A stretch of 64,000 nt of DNA from Brevibacillus_H sp049846925 (lineage in GTDB: Bacteria; Bacillota; Bacilli; Brevibacillales; Brevibacillaceae): contig NZ_JBNCMT010000009.1 in the NCBI RefSeq assembly GCF_049846925.1, positions 101,700 to 165,699 of the forward strand, given 5' to 3'. Below the pieces are notes generated by a model that ran no database searches, had not been told where the DNA came from, and worked only from the letters and a program-made list of their open reading frames with translations. A program made the translations under genes and the position numbers. Numbering within the stretch: position 1 is the stretch's first letter; each line of letters starts with the position of its first letter. This document shows, in pieces, positions 25,427 to 33,289 of the stretch.

Positions 25427-25600
25427 CTGTTCAAAAAGAGAGGATGTTTCAATGCCCCGATGAGAGGGCACAAACAGAGCCTCGAAGTTCAAGGCGCGGA
25501 AGAACCGAGCAGCGGAGCGTAGGTGAGTCTACGTGAGCAGCGGAGGGGCGACGCAACGCAGAAATTCGAACGCTATGTTTACCGGACTTTTTGAACTACC
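25427..25600. mobile_element. MITE-like element in the ileS leader
   Basis: A 174-bp non-coding block. Its ends carry the inverted repeat GTTCAAAAAG (25429-25438) / CTTTTTGAAC (25587-25596). It is flanked by a perfect 10-bp direct repeat TTATACAAAA (25417-25426 and 25601-25610), which looks like a target-site duplication. The interior is more GC-rich than the flanks and structured: GCCCC/GGGC near 25455, CGTAG/CTACG near 25520, and GAGCAGCGGA occurring twice. No transposase is present, so it would move in trans. Confidence 0.7.
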
Positions 25601-25908
25601 TTATACAAAAAAAGACGATGAACGGGAAGAGTACGTGCTAGCCAGTCTGTCAAGAGAGCCGGGAGAAGGTGGGAACCGGTCAGCACACTGCACGGAAAAT
25701 CACCCGGGAGTTCAATAAACCGAACCTGACACAGGAAACCGCACTTTTTTACGGTCATATACCGTTTTGTGTTAGCAGTAAGTGAGCGTGTCATTCACGT
25801 TACGAATGAAAGAGTGGGCGATTTTTAGGCGTGAAAATCGTTCAATTGGGTGGTACCACGGGAAGTCTTTCTCGTCCCTTTTTCGGGGACGTTGAAGACT
25901 TTTTTTAT
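25601..25908 (+). ncRNA. T-box leader of ileS (isoleucine tRNA-sensing)
   Basis: The leader RNA reads uncharged tRNA-Ile and chooses between antitermination and termination. Stem I begins near 25611 with the AG-rich GGGAAGAGTA typical of T-box RNAs. A candidate specifier ATC lies at 25699-25701, just before a GC stem. The T-box itself is GGGTGGTACCACG (25848-25860); its TGGT bulge is complementary to the ACCA end expected for tRNA-Ile. A terminator with T-run follows at 25863-25908. The family assignment is firm; the specifier position is inferred. Confidence 0.9.
25863..25908 (+). terminator. Regulated terminator of the ileS T-box
   Basis: AAGTCTT/AAGACTT outer stem with inner CGTCCC/GGGGACG, then TTTTTTT. 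It competes with the antiterminator that contains the T-box sequence. Confidence 0.9.
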
Positions 25909-25932
25909 TTTATGAAAGGCGGAGTGAACAAG

Positions 25933-28722
25933 ATGAGCGTCGATTACAGCAAATCATTGAATTTACCAAAAACAGAATTTCCTATGCGTGGAAACTTGCC
26001 GACCCGGGAGCCGGAGGTGCAAGCATGGTGGGAAGAGCATGATATCTATGCAAAAGTTCAGGAACGCACCAAGGGACGTCCTACTTTTGTTTTACATGAC
26101 GGACCTCCATATGCAAATGGAGATATCCACATCGGCCATGCTTTGAACAAAATCCTGAAAGATATGATCGTTCGTTATAAATCAATGGCTGGATTCGATG
26201 CCCCGTACATTCCAGGTTGGGATACGCATGGGTTGCCGATTGAGCAAGCGATTATCAATGCACAGGGATTGGATCGCCGCAGTATCGAAGTAAACGATTT
26301 CCGAGCACGTTGTGAAGAGTATGCATGGTCGTACATCGACAAGCAGCGTGCGCAATTCAAGCGTCTGGGTGTGCGTGGAGATTGGGAGAATCCTTACGTA
26401 ACACTGCTTCCAGAATATGAAGCTCGTCAGATCAAGGTATTCGGCGAGATGGCGAAAAAGGGCTACATCTACAAAGGATTGCGCTCTGTGTACTGGTCTC
26501 CGTCTTCTGAGACTGCATTGGCGGATGCTGAGATCGAGTACAAGGATAAACGTTCTGCTTCCATTTATGTTGCTTTCCCAGTGAAAGACGGCAAAGGCAA
26601 GCTGGATACCGATACGGGTGTTGTCATCTGGACGACTACTCCATGGACCATTCCTGCGAATTTGGCGATCTGTCTCCATCCTGAACTTGAATACAGCGTA
26701 GTGAAAGCAAACGATCGCAAATTCGTCCTCGCTTCTGGGCTCGTTGAAGCAGCATCCAAAGAGATCGGTTGGGAACAGGTTGAGGTTGTTGCTACATTCA
26801 AGGGCTCCGATTTGGAAGGCGTTGTAGCGAAGCATCCAATCTACGACCGTGAATCGCCAATCCTGATGGGTGAGCATGTAACTCTCGATGCAGGTACTGG
26901 TTGTGTTCACACCGCACCTGGACACGGGGAAGATGACTTTAACGTCGGGATGAAATATGGAATTGGCGTGCTCTGCCCAGTAGACCACGAAGGTAAAATG
27001 ACGAGCGAAGCGCCTGGTTTTGAAGGCTTGTTCTATGAAGATGCCAACAAGGTAGTGACGGAAAAACTGCAAGAGGTTGGAGCATTGTTAAAACTCGGCT
27101 TCATCACTCACTCCTACCCGCATGACTGGCGTACCAAAAAACCGGTCATTTACCGTGCGACAGAGCAATGGTTTGCTTCCATCGATGGATTCCGCCAGCA
27201 GCTTCTGGATGCCATTAAAGAAGTGAAATGGATTCCTGCATGGGGAGAAACCCGTTTGGCTAACATGGTAGCTGACCGTGGTGACTGGTGTATCTCCCGA
27301 CAACGTGTATGGGGTGTGCCAATCCCGATCTTCTACTGCAAATCGTGCAACGAACCGATCATCAACGACCAAACAATTGACCATGTAGCGGATCTGTTCA
27401 GAAAAGAAGGCTCCAAAGTCTGGTTTGCTCGTGAAGCAAATGAGCTCATTCCTGCAGGACTCACGTGCCCATCTTGTGGTACCAAAGAATTCCGCAAAGA
27501 AACAGACATCATGGACGTATGGTTTGACTCCGGTTCCAGTCATGAGGCCGTGCTGCGTGAGCGTGGACTTCCATGGCCTGCTGATTTGTATTTGGAAGGA
27601 TCAGACCAATATCGTGGCTGGTTCAACTCATCACTCTCTACAGGAGTTGCGGTTAACGGTACTGCACCGTACAAAGGCGTGCTCAGTCACGGATTTGCGC
27701 TTGACGGGGAAGGCCGCAAAATGTCTAAATCCTTGGGTAACGTCGTTGTTCCACAAGAGGTTACCGATAAACTGGGTGCCGATATCCTCCGTCTGTGGGT
27801 AGCTTCTGTAGACTATCAGTCCGACGTACGGATTTCCGATGCCATTCTTACGCAAATTGCAGAAGTATATCGCAAAATCCGCAATACATTCCGTTTCTTG
27901 CTCGGTAACCTGGATGGTTTCGATCCAGCAAAAGACCGTGTAGCATATGAACAATTGAGCGAACTGGATCGCTATGTTCTTGCCAAGGAAGCACAGGTAG
28001 TTAGCCGAGTGCGCAAGGCGTATGACGACTATCAGTTCCATACGGTATTCCATACCATCCATAACTTCTGCACGATCGATTTGTCCGCCTTCTACCTTGA
28101 TATTTGCAAGGATCGTCTGTATGTAGAGGCGCCAAACAGCTTGAAACGCCGTGCAGCACAAACGGTTATGTATGACACCTTGCTCGATCTTGTGCGTTTG
28201 CTGTCGCCAATTCTTTCTCATACGGCTGATGAGGTATGGCGCTTCATTCCAGGCGTATCTGAGCTAAGCGTACAGCTTACTGATATGCCAGATGCTAATG
28301 AACAATACTTGAACGTAGGCAACGAGCTCGAAAGCAAGTGGGATGGCTTCCTTGCTGTACGTGATGAAGTGTTGAAAGCAATGGAAGAAGCTCGCCGCAA
28401 CAAGGTGTTTGGTAACTCTGTGGATGCAGCACTTGTTCTCTTCCCGAACGAGCAAAGCTACGCTGCTCTTACGGCGATGGAAGACTTGGCAGACCTGTTT
28501 ATCGTTGCAGCAGTAGAGGTGAAACAGCCGGGTACACCTGCTGATGAAAAAGCGATGAAGTTCGAAAGTATCGCTGTAACTGTCCTGCCAGCAGAAGGGG
28601 TCAAATGCGAACGTTGCCGTGTGGTAAAACAGGATGTTGGAAACCATCCAGAACACCCGCAACTGTGTGAGCGTTGCCACGATATCGTCGAAACACATTA
28701 TGCTGATGCATTAAATTCATAA
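25933..28722 (+). CDS. ileS: Isoleucyl-tRNA synthetase
   Basis: Class I synthetase charging tRNA-Ile, with an editing domain that removes valine. The 929-residue protein has HIGH at residues 66-69, the CP1 editing insertion (TTTPWTIPANLA ... DAGTGCVHTAPGHGEDD), KMSKS at 596-600, and a C-terminal zinc finger with CERC...CERC near residue 900. ATG 25933 is supported by AAAGGCGGAG about eight bases upstream; the longer frame would begin inside the T-box. Bacterial type 1 enzyme, mupirocin-sensitive class by its zinc finger, though that is inference. Confidence 0.97.
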   Translation: MSVDYSKSLNLPKTEFPMRGNLPTREPEVQAWWEEHDIYAKVQERTKGRPTFVLHDGPPYANGDIHIGHALNKILKDMIVRYKSMAGFDAPYIPGWDTHGLPIEQAIINAQGLDRRSIEVNDFRARCEEYAWSYIDKQRAQFKRLGVRGDWENPYVTLLPEYEARQIKVFGEMAKKGYIYKGLRSVYWSPSSETALADAEIEYKDKRSASIYVAFPVKDGKGKLDTDTGVVIWTTTPWTIPANLAICLHPELEYSVVKANDRKFVLASGLVEAASKEIGWEQVEVVATFKGSDLEGVVAKHPIYDRESPILMGEHVTLDAGTGCVHTAPGHGEDDFNVGMKYGIGVLCPVDHEGKMTSEAPGFEGLFYEDANKVVTEKLQEVGALLKLGFITHSYPHDWRTKKPVIYRATEQWFASIDGFRQQLLDAIKEVKWIPAWGETRLANMVADRGDWCISRQRVWGVPIPIFYCKSCNEPIINDQTIDHVADLFRKEGSKVWFAREANELIPAGLTCPSCGTKEFRKETDIMDVWFDSGSSHEAVLRERGLPWPADLYLEGSDQYRGWFNSSLSTGVAVNGTAPYKGVLSHGFALDGEGRKMSKSLGNVVVPQEVTDKLGADILRLWVASVDYQSDVRISDAILTQIAEVYRKIRNTFRFLLGNLDGFDPAKDRVAYEQLSELDRYVLAKEAQVVSRVRKAYDDYQFHTVFHTIHNFCTIDLSAFYLDICKDRLYVEAPNSLKRRAAQTVMYDTLLDLVRLLSPILSHTADEVWRFIPGVSELSVQLTDMPDANEQYLNVGNELESKWDGFLAVRDEVLKAMEEARRNKVFGNSVDAALVLFPNEQSYAALTAMEDLADLFIVAAVEVKQPGTPADEKAMKFESIAVTVLPAEGVKCERCRVVKQDVGNHPEHPQLCERCHDIVETHYADALNS

Positions 28723-28732
28723 TCAAGAAAAG

Positions 28733-28768
28733 AGGCACTTTCGTTCTATGGAGCGAAGGTGTCTTTTT
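28733..28768 (+). terminator. Terminator after ileS
   Basis: A 14-pair stem (28733-28746 with 28751-28764, including G-T pairs), four-base loop TATG, then T-rich sequence. Confidence 0.8.
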
Positions 28769-28869
28769 GGGTTCTGGGACAATAATCCAATGGCAGGCAA
28801 ATGACATGCACCTCTATGAAATGATATACTGAATGTAATGAATTGCCTGTGGTAAAGGGGGCTCTGCGT

Positions 28870-29253
28870 GTGTCAGATGAAAAACTGAATCAAATGCAAA
28901 ACATGTTGACGGATTTGATTGGGATTGTTGGTGCCACGAATGTAAAAGTATCGAAGCTGTCTGACACAGTTGATACGATAGCTAACACAGTCCATACGTT
29001 AACCAGCACTGTCGATACGGTAGCTAACACAGTTGTTTCTCTAACTGACAGAGTTGATACGTTGTCTGAAAGGGTTGATAAATTTTCTTATCAGACCAAT
29101 GCACGATTTGACAACATCGAGGAAAGACTCTCTTCAATAGAACAGGTATTGTTTCGATTAGAACGTCTGGAAAAGCGTCAAAACAAGACAACCATACGTG
29201 TTGAAGTATTGGAAGCAGATGTAGCACTAATTCAAGAACAAATCAATAACTAA
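28870..29253 (+). CDS. Coiled-coil protein of unknown function
   Basis: A 127-residue hydrophilic protein without signal peptide or membrane segment. From about residue 20 it is one continuous coiled coil with degenerate 7- and 14-residue repeats of the type DTVDTIANTVHTLTSTVDTVANTV, and a basic patch RLEKRQNK. Similar short coiled-coil proteins are common in spore formers and are often unannotated; I do not recognise a function. GTG 28870 is preferred, since AAGGGGG stands eight bases before it. It has its own terminator and so appears to be a single-gene unit. Confidence 0.6.
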   Translation: MSDEKLNQMQNMLTDLIGIVGATNVKVSKLSDTVDTIANTVHTLTSTVDTVANTVVSLTDRVDTLSERVDKFSYQTNARFDNIEERLSSIEQVLFRLERLEKRQNKTTIRVEVLEADVALIQEQINN

Positions 29254-29261
29254 ACCTTACG

Positions 29262-29300
29262 AAAATTCGATTTCCCTTTTTGAGGATAATCGGATTTTTT
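29262..29300 (+). terminator. Terminator after the coiled-coil gene
   Basis: AAAATTCGATT (29262-29272) pairs with AATCGGATTTT (29288-29298), 11 pairs with one G-T, followed by T-rich sequence. Confidence 0.75.
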
Positions 29301-29330
29301 CTTTTTTGTACTTTTCTTTTGCATTTGAGG

Positions 29331-29337
29331 CATACTA
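29331..29337 (+). promoter_or_regulatory. Possible sigma-G -10 element before the YteA-like gene
   Basis: CATACTA is the ideal forespore sigma-G -10 box, about 35 bases before the start codon. No convincing -35 is seen at 17-18 bases, so this stays a weak call. Expression late in sporulation would fit a YteA-like protein. Confidence 0.3.
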
Positions 29338-29371
29338 CAAAAACCAATCTGACATAAAGGATGGTGCTATT

Positions 29372-30139
29372 GTGGACAATGCGAAGCTCGCCCGTCTAAA
29401 AGAACGTTTATTGGAAGAAAAACGTGATATAGAAGAACGAATTCAACATAATGACGAGTATGATTTACAGCATTCCATGTCTGAATCAATAAATGAATTT
29501 TCCATGTACGACAACCATCCGGCCGATGTGGGAACCGAGATGTTTGAGCGAGAAAAAGATCTTTCCCTTTATCTGTTGGATCGTGAACAGCTAAGAGAAA
29601 TTGATCAGGCGCTGGAGAGAATGGAAAATGGTACATACGGCATATGCACAGTGACCGGTAAACCCATACCAGAGGAGCGACTGGAGGCATTGCCGTGGGC
29701 AGCAACAATTAAAGAAGAAGCACCGCAACCGTTTGTTAGCGAACAGCGCCCGATTGAAGAAGAATTTTTGAAGCCGCCATTCGGACGAACATCACTGGAT
29801 GAACGGGAAGATGCCAATTTCTTTGATGGTGAAGATGCATGGCAAATCGTTGAGGCATGGGGAACATCCAGCACACCCTTTTCCTTTGTGGACAATGATA
29901 AGACGGATTACAAGGAAATGTATATTGAATCTGATGAAAACGAAGGGTTTGTTGAAGAAGTAGAACAGATTGGCTACACCGACATCCACGGCTATCACGG
30001 TCCTGAAAGCGTGAAATTCATGCGCAGCGGTACGTACGAAGAATATATGCGAAAGCAAGAAGGTAAGGGCAACTTCCTTGATTACGACGATTACCTGGAA
30101 GATCGGGCGGATCGGGAAGGCCGTGATGACATCATGTGA
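29372..30139 (+). CDS. yteA: YteA-family DksA/TraR-like protein
   Basis: A 255-residue soluble protein. The N-terminal half is a coiled-coil hairpin followed by a DksA/TraR zinc-finger-like segment YGICTVTGKPIPEERLEALPWA. Only one cysteine of the usual four remains, so zinc binding is doubtful. Downstream are acidic, aromatic-rich segments found in YteA sporulation proteins (YTDIHGYHGPESVKFMRSGTYEEYM). GTG 29372 follows AAAGGATGG; the upstream in-frame start lies across the promoter. The role is unknown; regulation of transcription or a spore structural part are both possible. Confidence 0.75.
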   Translation: MDNAKLARLKERLLEEKRDIEERIQHNDEYDLQHSMSESINEFSMYDNHPADVGTEMFEREKDLSLYLLDREQLREIDQALERMENGTYGICTVTGKPIPEERLEALPWAATIKEEAPQPFVSEQRPIEEEFLKPPFGRTSLDEREDANFFDGEDAWQIVEAWGTSSTPFSFVDNDKTDYKEMYIESDENEGFVEEVEQIGYTDIHGYHGPESVKFMRSGTYEEYMRKQEGKGNFLDYDDYLEDRADREGRDDIM

Positions 30140-30165
30140 TGATCAGCTTTGAGAGGAGAGACTAA

Positions 30166-31287
30166 ATGTATATCGACAGAGTAGAGACGTTTCCCTGCCT
30201 CTATAAAGTCACAAAGCCTTATGGTGATGCAAATGGATTCAAGAAATATCGTGTCATTTACCTGATCAAAATTACAACACGTTCTGGCTATATCGGATGG
30301 GGAGAATGTATCGACTGGCTTCCGACCCTGCACAAAGGGTTTCAGGAACGGATTATTCCCTACCTGTTAAATAAGAAAGCGACCGATCATCACAAACTGG
30401 TACGTGTCATCAGTAAATGGCATCAACGGGGTGCAACGGGAGTGAGTATGGCCTTGACAGAAATTGTAGCAAAAAAGGCCAATCTCTCCATCTGCGATTT
30501 ATGGGGAGGGGCTTTCCACCAGACGATTCCGTTGTATGCCTCTTTTCAATCCTATGCTGATGAAGAAAATTGGCAAATGAATCACTCCCTTTCGCATGTC
30601 GGCAAAACGCTTCAAGAAGGCTATCAGATGATCAAGATAAAAATTGGCGGCCGTTCGATTCAAGAAGACCAGGAACACGTCGAATTAATTCAAGAACTGG
30701 TGGGTTCAACAGCGAAAATCGCCGTAGATGCGAATCAGAGCTATGATTTGGCGACTTCTCGTATTTGGTGTGACTTTTTGAGCAAGTGGAATAATATTCT
30801 GTGGTTTGAAGAACCAATGCCAGTAGATCGTACAGGCGATTATCAACAGTTGCGATCATTCTCCACAATCCCTATCGCAGGCGGGGAGAACCTGCTCTCA
30901 TCCAGCAAATTTTTGCCTCTTTTACGGGAGGGAGCAGTAGACATTATCACACCAGATACGATGCACGAAGATGGCATAGACGGATTTCGGGATACGATGC
31001 AATTGGGAAGAAATTTTGGGATACGTACTTCTCCACATGCGTTTGATGGTGCCTTGTCACGGATCTATGCGATGTTGGCACTTGCCTGTTCGCCACCGTG
31101 GAGCAAAATGTCATCGGATGATATTGAGCCTCTGGAGTGGGATGTCATGGATAATCCGTTTACGAGCATTGCGTCCATTCGCCCGGAAAAAGGAGATGTG
31201 AAAGTTCCAACCGGCATTGGACTAGGGCTGGAACTGGATCAGGAGCGAATCGACCATTATTTATGGGATGGGAGCACATACATTTAA
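30166..31287 (+). CDS. Enolase-superfamily enzyme (mandelate racemase/muconate cycloisomerase type)
   Basis: A 373-residue cytoplasmic barrel enzyme. Catalytic features: the KxK pair in MIKIKIGG, metal ligands in VDANQ, WFEEP and GGEN, and the second acid/base His in RTSPHAFDG, which places it in the mandelate racemase-like subgroup acting on alpha-proton carboxylates. The substrate cannot be read from sequence; sugar-acid dehydration or a cycloisomerisation are candidates. GAGAGGAGA precedes the ATG. An MFS transporter starts 16 bases downstream and may import or export its substrate. Confidence 0.8.
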   Translation: MYIDRVETFPCLYKVTKPYGDANGFKKYRVIYLIKITTRSGYIGWGECIDWLPTLHKGFQERIIPYLLNKKATDHHKLVRVISKWHQRGATGVSMALTEIVAKKANLSICDLWGGAFHQTIPLYASFQSYADEENWQMNHSLSHVGKTLQEGYQMIKIKIGGRSIQEDQEHVELIQELVGSTAKIAVDANQSYDLATSRIWCDFLSKWNNILWFEEPMPVDRTGDYQQLRSFSTIPIAGGENLLSSSKFLPLLREGAVDIITPDTMHEDGIDGFRDTMQLGRNFGIRTSPHAFDGALSRIYAMLALACSPPWSKMSSDDIEPLEWDVMDNPFTSIASIRPEKGDVKVPTGIGLGLELDQERIDHYLWDGSTYI

Positions 31288-31303
31288 GGAACGAGGAGTG
31301 GAC

Positions 31304-32764
31304 ATGGCTCAAGACACGAAAAATCTAATTGGCTTAGCAGGTGTTCCACTGGTAATGGTGCTGGGTAATTCTATGTTAATTCCTGTTCTTACCACCATGA
31401 AGAACAAAATGGATTTAACAGCTTTTCAAACGAGTTTCCTCATAACTGCCTTTTCAATTGCTGCTGGCATCGTGATTCCGTTCGCAGGCTACTTTTCGGA
31501 TCGATTTAACCGAAAAGTGGTTATTACGATTGCGCTTAGTCTGTATGGTATTGGTGGCTTGATTGCAGGACTTGCTGCCTTGTGGTTTGACGATCCATAC
31601 ACACTCATTATTACTGGACGAGTACTGCAAGGGATCGGGGCTGCCGGAACGGCTCCTATTGCCATGGCTTTGGTAGGAGATTTGTTTAATGGAGCTTCGG
31701 AGAGCCGAGCATTAGGGTTGTTGGAAACATCCAATGGCTTAGGGAAAGTGCTTAGTCCCATTATCGGGTCATTGCTTGCGATTATTGCCTGGTATATGGT
31801 TTTTCTTGCGTTCCCGATCCTTTGCGGTGTTGTACTGGTAATCTTTCTGTTCCTGGTGAAGGAAAAGAAGCAAAAAAAAGAACCAATGCCAGTAAAGCAA
31901 TACGTGCAATCAATCAAGATGGTGTTCAAGAAAAATGGCAAATGGCTTGTCCCTGCCTTTTTTATCGGGAGCATCTGTCTGTTTACTTTGTTCGGCGTAC
32001 TTTTTTATCTTTCTGACCTCCTAGAAGAGAAGTATAAAATTGATGGCGTACTCAAGGGCGGTTTTCTTGCAATTCCGCTTCTGGCCATGAGTACAACAGC
32101 TTATATTACAGGGGCAGCGATTAAGAAGAATTTAAAGTTGATGCGTGCCCTTATCGTCATAGGGATGCTGCTGCTTTCAACATCGTATTTGATCGCAAGC
32201 TTCGTCAAAGGCATATACTGGCTAATTGGAGTCCTCGTAATCGGCAGTGTGGGGACAGGGCTCATCTTACCATGTCTCAACAGCATGATTATCGGTGCGG
32301 TAAAGAAGTCGGAGCGAGGGATGATTACCTCTTTATACAATGGTGTCCGCTTTATTGGGGTTGCTATTGGCCCGCCTGTTTTCACGTGGTTGTTGGAGTT
32401 TTCCACTGACGTCATGTTTTACTCCATCACAGGACTGGCTCTCGTTTTTGCGATTATTGCCTTTTTCTTTGTCAAACCGACTAATAATCAGAAGCAGGCA
32501 CAGGAAGATCAACAGGGTCAGGAGGCAAAAGGGAAAGAAAATGCAACTGCTGACGAGCAAAATGAAACAGATGATGATGAGAAAAAGAAAAATATGGCTG
32601 CGTTTGAACAGTTGCTGGAGGATATGCGTGCTGGAAATGTGCTGGGAGAAATACGAAATATTGCAGATGAGCGAAAAGAAAATGACAACAAGAAGGGCAT
32701 GTTGGGATACCATCCGCCTCGACCTGCTATTTTGTTTCGCAGAAGACAAAAGGAAAAAACGTAA
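31304..32764 (+). CDS. MFS transporter with long charged C-terminal tail
   Basis: A 486-residue 12-span transporter of the drug:H+ antiporter type. It has the loop 2-3 motif GYFSDRFNRK and the motif C-like GRVLQGIGAAGTAPIAMAL. The last 90 residues are cytoplasmic, highly acidic then basic (DDDEKKKN ... LFRRRQKEK), unusual for this family. ATG 31304 is supported by CGAGGAG. Export of a small molecule is likely; pairing with the enolase-superfamily enzyme suggests a linked substrate, which is inference. Confidence 0.75.
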   Translation: MAQDTKNLIGLAGVPLVMVLGNSMLIPVLTTMKNKMDLTAFQTSFLITAFSIAAGIVIPFAGYFSDRFNRKVVITIALSLYGIGGLIAGLAALWFDDPYTLIITGRVLQGIGAAGTAPIAMALVGDLFNGASESRALGLLETSNGLGKVLSPIIGSLLAIIAWYMVFLAFPILCGVVLVIFLFLVKEKKQKKEPMPVKQYVQSIKMVFKKNGKWLVPAFFIGSICLFTLFGVLFYLSDLLEEKYKIDGVLKGGFLAIPLLAMSTTAYITGAAIKKNLKLMRALIVIGMLLLSTSYLIASFVKGIYWLIGVLVIGSVGTGLILPCLNSMIIGAVKKSERGMITSLYNGVRFIGVAIGPPVFTWLLEFSTDVMFYSITGLALVFAIIAFFFVKPTNNQKQAQEDQQGQEAKGKENATADEQNETDDDEKKKNMAAFEQLLEDMRAGNVLGEIRNIADERKENDNKKGMLGYHPPRPAILFRRRQKEKT

Positions 32765-32791
32765 GGCTTGGAGCAAATGCGTCCAAGCCTT
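32763..32791. terminator. Bidirectional terminator
   Basis: AAGGCTTGGA/TCCAAGCCTT, a perfect 10-bp stem that begins inside the stop codon of the MFS gene. On the minus strand it is followed by TTACGTTTTTT, so it terminates the convergent Nudix unit better than the plus-strand unit. Confidence 0.7.
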
Positions 32792-32797
32792 GTTGCA

Positions 32798-33289
32798 TTA
32801 CAGTTGTTGAGAATGAGGTATCGGGCAGAATGGATGGCTTCTGAGATGCTGGAGTGTGAGGGGATAGACATCGTCTTTGAGAAAGGGACTAAAACGTTCA
32901 TCTGCCTTGATGTCCAGCGGCAGTTCGTCGAAAAGAACCAGCCCGCCAACAGTGCCCTCCAGTGAATAGTTTGTCTGACGCTCCACTTTGGCGATGAAAA
33001 TATCTTTGACGATTGTATGATTCACCGTGTATTGTCCCACTTTTTCGATAGCGCTAAGAATACATCCGGTCTCCTCGTACGTTTCTCTGATCGCAGCAAC
33101 AATACTTGATTCTCCTGCCTCTACTTTGCCTCCAGGCAGCTCAATTCCCCGTTTGGTGTGGAGCGTAAACAAAAGCTTGTCGTTCCAAAAAGCAAAAACG
33201 AGCACATGCCTTGCCAGGCGCTCGATATAGATCTTTGGATCAAAGGTAAGCGTCACAGGCAAGCCAGAATAATCGGTAAAGTGATACAT
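32798..33289 (-). CDS. ytkD: Nudix hydrolase, YtkD-like
   Basis: A 163-residue Nudix hydrolase with a complete box GGKVEAGESSIVAAIRETYEETGC. Full-length similarity of layout to B. subtilis YtkD (start MYxFxDY, ELPGGKVE, end SFxxKDxVxPxxL) suggests a nucleoside triphosphatase that cleans oxidised dGTP or takes part in 5' RNA pyrophosphate removal. The start ATG shares one base with the stop of the flavoprotein upstream (TGATG), so translation is coupled. Confidence 0.8.
   Translation of the reverse strand: MYHFTDYSGLPVTLTFDPKIYIERLARHVLVFAFWNDKLLFTLHTKRGIELPGGKVEAGESSIVAAIRETYEETGCILSAIEKVGQYTVNHTIVKDIFIAKVERQTNYSLEGTVGGLVLFDELPLDIKADERFSPFLKDDVYPLTLQHLRSHPFCPIPHSQQL

Noticed and set aside
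25440..25600. tRNA or rRNA fragment in the GC-rich leader block
   Set aside because: No cloverleaf or rRNA core; inverted ends and flanking direct repeats fit a MITE better.
25533..25718. 61-codon frame in the ileS leader
   Set aside because: It spans the MITE-like element and T-box Stem I; no homology or ribosome site.
26182..27072. 296-codon minus-strand frame opposite ileS
   Set aside because: No motif, no ribosome site, lies within the intact ileS catalytic region.
28960..29060. CRISPR-like tandem repeats
   Set aside because: Repeats are short, degenerate, in frame and encode a coiled coil; no spacers or cas genes.
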